A stretch of 64,000 nucleotides of DNA from Babesia bovis T2Bo (Eukaryota; Apicomplexa; Aconoidasida; Piroplasmida; Babesiidae), in contig NC_010575.1 in the NCBI RefSeq assembly GCF_000165395.2, positions 2,093,001-2,157,000 of the forward strand, in the 5' to 3' direction. Position numbers and translations under genes: made by a program. Of this stretch, positions 58,168 through 64,000 are shown piece after piece. A model generated the notes under the pieces. It saw only the letters and a program-made list of their open reading frames with translations. It made no database searches and was not told the DNA's origin. How positions within the stretch are numbered: the first letter of the stretch is position 1; every line of letters starts with the position of its first letter.

Positions 58168-59066
58168 TTAGTCAACTTCCTCAACAGTGGGTCCGCTAGA
58201 TGAGCCACCTCCGGGGGCAGCGCCTCCGAATCCGCCTGGGCCGCCAGTTGGCATGCCTCCAGCACCGGCAGCCTGGTACATCTTGGTAGCGAGTGGCTGG
58301 CAGACCTTTTCGACCTCCTTGAGCTTGTATTCAAACTCTTCCTTGGTGGCGGTCTGGTTGGTCTCGAGCCACTTGATGGCTTCATCAATGACGGCGAGTG
58401 CTGATGAGATTTCTCCAGCATCGAGCTTGGTCTTGACAGAGTCTTCGTTGAGGGTATTCCTCATGCTGTAGCAGTAGTTTTCAAGCTGGTGCTTGGCCTC
58501 AACGCATGAACGCCTGGCCTCATCCTCCTCCTTGAACTTCTCGGCTTCGGCAACCATGCGCTCGATATCGGCGGTGCTGAGGCGTCCCTTGTCGTTGGTG
58601 ATGGTGACATGCTCTGACTTTCCAGTAGACTTGTCCATGGCAGTGACGTTAAGGATACCGTTGGCATCGATATCGAAAGTAACTTCGATTTGAGGCACAC
58701 CACGTGGAGCTGGTGCAATACCGGTGAGGTGGAACTTTCCTAGCAAGTTGTTGTCCTTGGTCATAGCACGTTCACCTTCGAAGACCTGGATGAACACACC
58801 TTCCTGGTTGTTCTCGTTGGTGGTGAAGATCTGGGTCTTCTTGGTAGGGATTGTGGTGTTCCTCTTGATGAGCACGGTCATGACACCACCAGCGGTTTCG
58901 AGACCGAGGGAGAGTGGAGCGACATCGAGAAGAAGCAATTCCTGGATCTTGCCAGACTGGTCACCGGACAAGATGGCAGCCTGTACAGCGGCACCGTAGG
59001 CAACGGCTTCATCGGGGTTGATTGAGCGGCTTGGCTCTTTTCCGTTGAAGAACTCCTTGATGAGAC

Positions 59067-59097
<31 letters not shown>

Positions 59098-59419
59098 GAC
59101 AAGAACGACTTCGTGGATTTTCCTCTTGTCGAGACCACTGGATTCCAATGCCTTTTCCACTGGGATCAAAGTTCCCCTGAACTTCTCACCACACATTTCC
59201 TCGAAACGAGCACGGCTGATGGTAGTGTTGTAGTCAATACCTTCGAAGAGGGAGTCGAGTTCAATGGTGGCCTGGGTAGAGCTGGAAAGCACACGCTTAG
59301 CACGCTCACAGTGGGTCCTGAGACGACGAAGAGCACGTTTGTTGCTTGCCAAGTTCTTTCCGTTGTTGATCCTCATGAAGTCACGCACACAGTGCTCAAC
59401 GAGCAAGTTGTCGAAGTCT

Positions 59420-59457
<38 letters not shown>

Positions 59458-60111
59458 TTCGAAGATACCGTCTTCAATGGTAAGGATTGACACATCGAAA
59501 GTACCACCACCAAGATCGAAGATGAGTACGTTCTTCTCTTCAGATCCCTTCTTGTCCAAACCGTAGGCAATGGCGGCAGCGGTGGGTTCGTTGATGATAC
59601 GCATAACGTTGAGACCAGCAATGGTACCAGCGTCCTTGGTAGCCTGCCTCTGGGAGTCGTTGAAGTAGGCGGGTACGGTGATGACGGCATCCTTTACGGT
59701 CTTACCCAGGTACAGCTCGGCAATTTCCTTCATTTTGATGAGCACCATGGATGAAATTTCTTCTGGGTGGAAGCTCTTCTTTTGTCCCTGGAAGGTGACC
59801 TCGATGGTTGGTTTACCACCGACACCGTTGGTGACCTTGAATGGCCAGTGTTTCATGTCATCCTGTACGGTCTTGTCGTCGAATCTCCTTCCAATAAGCC
59901 TTTTAGCGTCGAATACGGTGTTCTCAGGGTTACGTGCTTCTTGGTTCTTGGCGGCATCACCGATAAGACGTTCGGTGTCGGTGAAGGCTACGTAGGAGGG
60001 TGTTGTTCTATTACCCTGGTCATTAGGAATGATTTCGACATTGTTGTCCTTGTATACACCTACACAAGAGTAGGTAGTACCCAAGTCAATACCGATAGCG
60101 GGAGCAGACAT
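58168..60111 (-). CDS. HSP70: Cytosolic heat shock protein 70
   Basis: Intronless, 647 residues, ATG at 60111. Family signatures are [28 protein letters not shown] and [13 protein letters not shown]. The GGMP-type Gly/Pro-rich tail ends in EEVD, the Hop/CHIP-binding motif that marks cytosolic/nuclear HSP70. It is an ATP-dependent chaperone. Codon use is clearly more GC-rich at third positions than in neighbours, as expected of a highly expressed gene. It is a common serodiagnostic and phylogenetic marker in piroplasms. Confidence 0.98.
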
Positions 60112-60904
60112 TTTGATCGTTCTTGTTTCTGCAAGTTAATGAGTCGAGTGAATAGACAAGTTGATTTAGTCCTTCTTGAGACAATTAAATTGTTTAATTA
60201 ATAGTTGAATAGTTTCCACGTTGTGCAATAACTAATATTATATCGCAGGATGTGGAATCTCGTTTCAACTGTGTGCTTGGTGTGAAACTTACAATTACTT
60301 TGTAATTTCGTTGTGATATTTTATTGGCAACAGTAGGCCTTTTCGCTTTGTTGAAAATGTAGCCGTTAATGTCGGCTAAATACTGTTCAAATTTCTGTAC
60401 TTAAATGTTTATGTGTGTCGGACATTGTGTTTCGGTAACCTGGGGCCAGAGGTGTCAAATTACTTAGTCCCCCAGGGGCCACTTGGCCTCAGCACTGAGA
60501 CGGGTAATTTCGGTCATTTGTCCCCTGATTAGCTAGTAATAGTTCTGGAAACTGTGTATTAGTCCCTTGGTTATATTTTAGTGTAGTACTGTGGGTTGGT
60601 AACGATATGGGTGTATAAGTTTAATGTGTTGTCGGTGTCACTTGTCTCATGTGTCACCTTTATATTTACGTCACGAAAACGGCTTGTGCTCTTTTAGGAT
60701 CATATGTAGTAGTATAATTTGAATGATTTTTTGTAGAATCTTCATATTCTGTTACATTTTCCGTTTGTCGCATTTGGTGTTACTGGCGTCTCACACATTT
60801 TCGTTGTTCTTCACTAGATGTCGCTATTATGGCGCATTTATAGTTTATTACGATAAATTAGTTATATTATGTGTTTATGGCTTCATTTCAGGAGAGATCT
60901 CTGG
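60112..60904. promoter_or_regulatory. HSP70 upstream region with a GC-rich inverted-repeat patch
   Basis: About 800 bp upstream of HSP70. At 60436-60500 an unusually GC-rich patch breaks the AT-rich background. It contains CCTGGGG...CCCCAGG arms (about 60439-60476), TGGCC/GGCCA units and a short perfect hairpin CTCAGcaCTGAG. It could be a regulatory or structured element, which is inference only. No protein frame is supported. Confidence 0.4.
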
Positions 60905-61426
60905 TCATAGGATGTACTTATTAAAGGTATCTCTATTTTTAGAGTAACTTCCTGGCACGTTGTTACATACTTTTGCGCGTACTGCATAATTATTTTTGTT
61001 CGCTGTATGCACATTGAAGCTATTTACTCCTTTGTTGTAACTGTGTGTGTCCTTGTTTCCTGTTTTTTGTAACATTTCATTTTTGGTTACAGTTGCTGAA
61101 TGTCTCAATTCGCTAATTGCTTTGATTGCTTCAGAGGTTTGTATTTGTTTTTCTACTTCTTTTATAACCTTTTGTTGCAATTCGTGTGCTTGTACTACTC
61201 CATCTACTTGGTGCAGCAATGCTAATTCATGGTCCACCTTTTGTTGTACTTCTGCTATATATTGTGCAATTTCATCAAATTGTAATTTTGCTTTTTTGAA
61301 ATGTTCCACATATATTTCTGCGTTCTGCACATTTCTGAGTTTTAGTAAACCGCTAACAATAGCCAATCTTCTTCTTACTTCATTTTCTAGTTTATCAATT
61401 TCGTCTTCGTGTGTGACAATCTTCAT
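60905..61426 (-). CDS. Small coiled-coil protein, unknown
   Basis: Intronless, 173 residues, ATG at 61426. The first 115 residues are predicted coiled coil (DEIDKLENEVRRRLAIVSGL, KKAKLQFDEIAQYIAEVQQK). The Asn/Lys/Ser-rich tail is probably disordered. No membrane segment, signal or known motif was seen. It is divergently transcribed from ELP3. It may be a structural or adaptor protein; I do not recognise it. Confidence 0.65.
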   Translation of the reverse strand: MKIVTHEDEIDKLENEVRRRLAIVSGLLKLRNVQNAEIYVEHFKKAKLQFDEIAQYIAEVQQKVDHELALLHQVDGVVQAHELQQKVIKEVEKQIQTSEAIKAISELRHSATVTKNEMLQKTGNKDTHSYNKGVNSFNVHTANKNNYAVRAKVCNNVPGSYSKNRDTFNKYIL

Positions 61427-61945
61427 TGTATATCCTTAACTATGCATTTGTATTTTGCATTAGCTTACATTTGAGCTATAATGGTTGTCTTGCTGTGTAT
61501 CACGTTATTATAGCCTGTTGTTCCTTATATCATTCGTGATTCATCAGTCGATCGCAAAGCATAGTCTTTTGCACACCTTTTTGTCTGATTTTTTCATCGC
61601 AAAAGTTGGGTTTTCTCTGCAGCAAGAAAAGTGAGAGTGAAGTGTGTCTGTGGTGTTACACATAAAAAAACTTTAATAATTTCATGCAATTTTGTAAGCC
61701 TTCTTTGTTATATTTATTAAATTAAATTTAGATAGTAACATTTAGTTTACTGTCATTGGTTATAGGAATTCAACTAAGCTGACATGATCTTCCATGTCTA
61801 GCTCTTAACGTTGCAATATTAAGTTTCATTATTTTATAGGTGTTATATGTTTTCATGTATACAAGGACATTATATGTGTTTATTCCATTAATTTCTAATT
61901 GATGTGCTATTTTGGAAGGAATTTACATTTCGTTGAATATTGACA
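61427..61945. other. Divergent promoter region
   Basis: AT-rich, T-rich on the plus strand, between the coiled-coil gene (minus) and ELP3 (plus). No further feature recognised. Confidence 0.5.
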
Positions 61946-64000
61946 ATGGTGCATCGTAATAATAGGAACAAATTCAAAGGTGGTGTTAAGCCTGTGAAAC
62001 GTCGTGGTGTACCTGCGAATAAACCTGGATCCACATCGGAACAGGTTCTCGATACTCCATCAGTCCCTGAGGTGACTATTTTATCGGACGTTGATGATGT
62101 GACTACTGTTACTGAGAGTGCTCCTACACTAGTGATATCTGAATCTGACGTCACCGTCCAAGACGATGCGATGGTTTCCGAGACTTCAGATGCACTATCA
62201 TCGGATATAGAATCTCTATCTGCTGTTGAGCCTAGTGTGCCAGAATCCCATGAAGCACTATCATCGGATATAGAATCTCTATCTGCTGTTGAGCCTGGTG
62301 TGCCAGAATCCCATGAAGCACTATCATCGGATATAGAATCTCTATCTGCTGTTGAGCCTAGTGTGCCAGAATCCCATGAAGCACTATCATCGGATATAGA
62401 ATCTCTATCTGCTGTTGAGCCTAGTGTGCCAGAATCCCATGAAGCACTATCATCGGATATAGAATCAGGATCAGTGGTTGAGCCTAGTGTGCCAGAATCC
62501 CATGAAGCACTATCATCGGATATAGAATCAGGATCAGTGGTTGAGCCTAGTATGCCAGAATCCAATGATCAGGACCCATTGGAGAAACCCCTACCAGTGT
62601 GCCCTTTGACTTCATCTGGTGAGAATACTACTGTGGATGCAATGTCCTTGACCTGTGATTTAGATGATAACGCTAACATTGGTTGTATCGCTCCTAACAA
62701 CAGTCCACTGGTGCCAACTGACATCACTGAATGTGCTGAATCAACTCCAGTGGAGGTGGATCCACTGGATGCATCGGTATCTGAGGTCCATCCTACAACA
62801 GTTGTTGTAGAGGATGAAGGACCTATACTAAATCCGGTTACTGTTTCACCGGACTCTATCCAGTCACCGTCGGATCCCGTAGTTGATTGCCATGATCCCG
62901 AATCATTCAGTGACTCGGAAGATCGTTCTGATTACCTAAGTGATGAATATCTTAGTTCCGAGTGCAGTGAGGATGAGATGCGTAACTTTTTTCCTGCGAC
63001 TCGTGTTAGTTTCAAAGAGGTTGCAGGCCGTGTTACTCGTGTGACTCGTGCCGATTTTGCTGACGTTCATCGTAGACGTCACTTGGATTGTTTTGCCCGT
63101 TCCATGAAGCATTGGCAGGAGTTTGGCAATAACGATGCGGAGAATGAGAAGTTTGGCGCTTTGTATTCCGATGTGAAGTTTGATCGTTATTCTGACATTT
63201 ACTTCAACTTGGACACTGAGTCCTCAACACCTATTGATAACTTTATTTACCAATTGTTATCACGAAGTAACTCCATTCGCAACCAAGCTGAATTGAACGC
63301 GGAGATGTCAGTACTACGTCGCGAATTCCGCATAAGTCCATCTAAGCGTGAGATTTTTGAGCGTTTACTACAGTTACAGCGTGACGCTGAGGGTATAACA
63401 TCGGGTAGATCTGTTAAGTACCCTGCTCATATGCAGCACTTGTTACGTCATAAATCAGTGCGCTCGGATTCAGGAGTTGTTGTTATAACTGTTCTTACAG
63501 CTCCTGGTAACTTCAGTTGTGCCTCTGATTGTTACTACTGTCCTAACGAGCCTGGTCAGCCTCGCAGTTACTTATCTACGGAACCCGCAGTGTTACGTGC
63601 TAATCAGAACGACTTTGATGCTGTGCGTCAGTTTTATGACCGCGGCATGACTTTGATGCGTAACGGCCACGTCATTGACAAGATAGAGATCCTGGTTTTG
63701 GGTGGTACTTGGAGTGGTTATCCTCGTGATTATCAGGAGAGTTTCTGCCGTGATTTATATTACGCTGCCAATATATTTCCCGAGGACTACAACACCGCCC
63801 GTGAACGGGAAAGTCTACTTTTTGAGCAGACAGAGAATGTGAATGCCAACTGTCGCATTATTGGCCTAACACTTGAAACTCGTCCTGATCGCATTAATCC
63901 CGCGGAGATACGTTTACTACGTGAATTCGGGTGTACTCGTGTTCAGCTGGGTATCCAACATACTGACAATAAAGTGCTAAAACATGTTAACCGTGGCCAT
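61946..64000 (+). CDS. ELP3: Elongator-like protein 3 (radical SAM / acetyltransferase), 3' end outside window
   Basis: The frame opens at ATG 61946, preceded in frame by a stop at 61934-61936, and remains open to the window end (685 codons so far). Residues 1 to about 340 form an acidic extension with six 21-residue repeats. Conserved sequence starts near VSFKEVAGRVTRV. The radical SAM cluster motif is C525-x3-C529-x2-C532 in CASDCYYCPNEPGQPRSYL, followed by ILVLGGTWSGYPRDYQESF, ETRPDRINPAEI and CTRVQLGIQHTDN. This is the ELP3 pattern. The C-terminal GNAT domain should lie beyond 64000. ELP3 modifies wobble uridine in tRNA (cm5U). In Toxoplasma its homologue is reported on the mitochondrial surface. 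A canonical ELP3 is only about 550 residues. Confidence 0.93.
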   Translation, partial: MVHRNNRNKFKGGVKPVKRRGVPANKPGSTSEQVLDTPSVPEVTILSDVDDVTTVTESAPTLVISESDVTVQDDAMVSETSDALSSDIESLSAVEPSVPESHEALSSDIESLSAVEPGVPESHEALSSDIESLSAVEPSVPESHEALSSDIESLSAVEPSVPESHEALSSDIESGSVVEPSVPESHEALSSDIESGSVVEPSMPESNDQDPLEKPLPVCPLTSSGENTTVDAMSLTCDLDDNANIGCIAPNNSPLVPTDITECAESTPVEVDPLDASVSEVHPTTVVVEDEGPILNPVTVSPDSIQSPSDPVVDCHDPESFSDSEDRSDYLSDEYLSSECSEDEMRNFFPATRVSFKEVAGRVTRVTRADFADVHRRRHLDCFARSMKHWQEFGNNDAENEKFGALYSDVKFDRYSDIYFNLDTESSTPIDNFIYQLLSRSNSIRNQAELNAEMSVLRREFRISPSKREIFERLLQLQRDAEGITSGRSVKYPAHMQHLLRHKSVRSDSGVVVITVLTAPGNFSCASDCYYCPNEPGQPRSYLSTEPAVLRANQNDFDAVRQFYDRGMTLMRNGHVIDKIEILVLGGTWSGYPRDYQESFCRDLYYAANIFPEDYNTARERESLLFEQTENVNANCRIIGLTLETRPDRINPAEIRLLREFGCTRVQLGIQHTDNKVLKHVNRGH
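62192..62569 (+). repeat. Six tandem 63-bp repeats in the ELP3 N-terminal extension
   Basis: Six in-frame copies starting at 62192, 62255, 62318, 62381, 62444 and 62507. Each encodes about ALSSDIESLSAVEPSVPESH plus E. Copies 1-4 are nearly identical. Copies 5 and 6 share the variant SGSVVEP in place of SLSAVEP, and copy 6 ends PESND. DNA-level identity is high, so recent expansion is likely and copy number may vary between isolates. Confidence 0.95.

Noticed and set aside
58187..60201. Several plus-strand frames of 70-144 codons across HSP70
   Set aside because: All lie antisense to the HSP70 coding region, whose GC-rich third positions remove stop codons on the other strand.
61888..62565. 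Minus-strand open frame of 225 codons with SDS-type repeats
   Set aside because: It is the antisense of the ELP3 tandem repeats. The plus strand continues into an unmistakable radical SAM domain.
1..64000. tRNA, rRNA, CRISPR, insertion sequences, bacterial operon signals
   Set aside because: No B-box-like GGTTCGANTCC with a matching cloverleaf, no rRNA core sequence, no spaced direct repeats and no transposase were seen. A covariance search would be needed to exclude small RNA genes.

Overview
This window looks like nuclear DNA of an apicomplexan parasite of the piroplasm type (Babesia/Theileria-like). The case rests on four things. Genes are dense and on both strands. Introns are GT-AG and mostly 34-38 nt. 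There is a nuclear gene for an organellar GatA (a tRNA amidotransferase subunit expected in the apicoplast) and mitochondrial genes (Rieske protein, bS17/uS17m). The information-processing proteins are typically eukaryotic. Composition is moderately AT-rich. I did not assign a species, and no rRNA, tRNA, CRISPR array or transposable element was recognised.

Layout. 0-12 kb: 3' part of gatA, an RNF5/RMA-type membrane RING E3, an EF-hand protein, then four minus-strand genes (a lysine/glutamate-rich signal-anchor protein, a patatin-like phospholipase, a divergent AAA+ ATPase, a Yip1-family membrane protein). 12-22 kb: a 1593-residue helical protein whose 3' end overlaps an LSM11-like Sm-fold gene, a WDR44-like WD40 protein and a UBE2G-type E2. 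22-36 kb: SART3/Prp24-like splicing factor, importin alpha, a nucleoplasmin-like protein, a small two-helix membrane protein, mitochondrial uS17, NSRP1-like, RPB5, a GNB1L/Asa1-like WD40 protein, the Rieske subunit and a multi-pass membrane protein. 36.9-40.1 kb: a 3.2-kb gene-poor spacer. 40-50 kb: alpha-COP, a small unknown gene, a Pex4-like E2 and a 15-exon RAD50. 51-64 kb: a type II membrane protein, CPSF2 (CPSF100), a BRE1-like RING E3, cytosolic HSP70, a coiled-coil protein and the 5' part of ELP3, which carries a tandem-repeat N-terminal extension.

The genes are housekeeping and do not form operons, but themes recur: ubiquitin (two RING E3s, two E2s), RNA processing (SART3, NSRP1, CPSF2, the LSM11-like protein, RPB5, ELP3), chromatin and repair (BRE1, RAD50, nucleoplasmin-like), secretory traffic (alpha-COP, Yip1) and organelle function (GatA, uS17m, Rieske).

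The most notable signals are these. The strand base-composition bias (A over T) flips sign around the 3.2-kb gene-poor spacer. An LSM11-like protein is present in a lineage where U7 snRNP is not generally described. RAD50 appears to lack the CxxC zinc hook. ELP3 has six near-identical 63-bp repeats. There are several unusual gene structures: a GC-AG intron, a start codon apparently split by an intron, and overlapping coding ends. Exon boundaries were deduced by eye from frame continuity and splice consensus. No alignment or transcript data were available.
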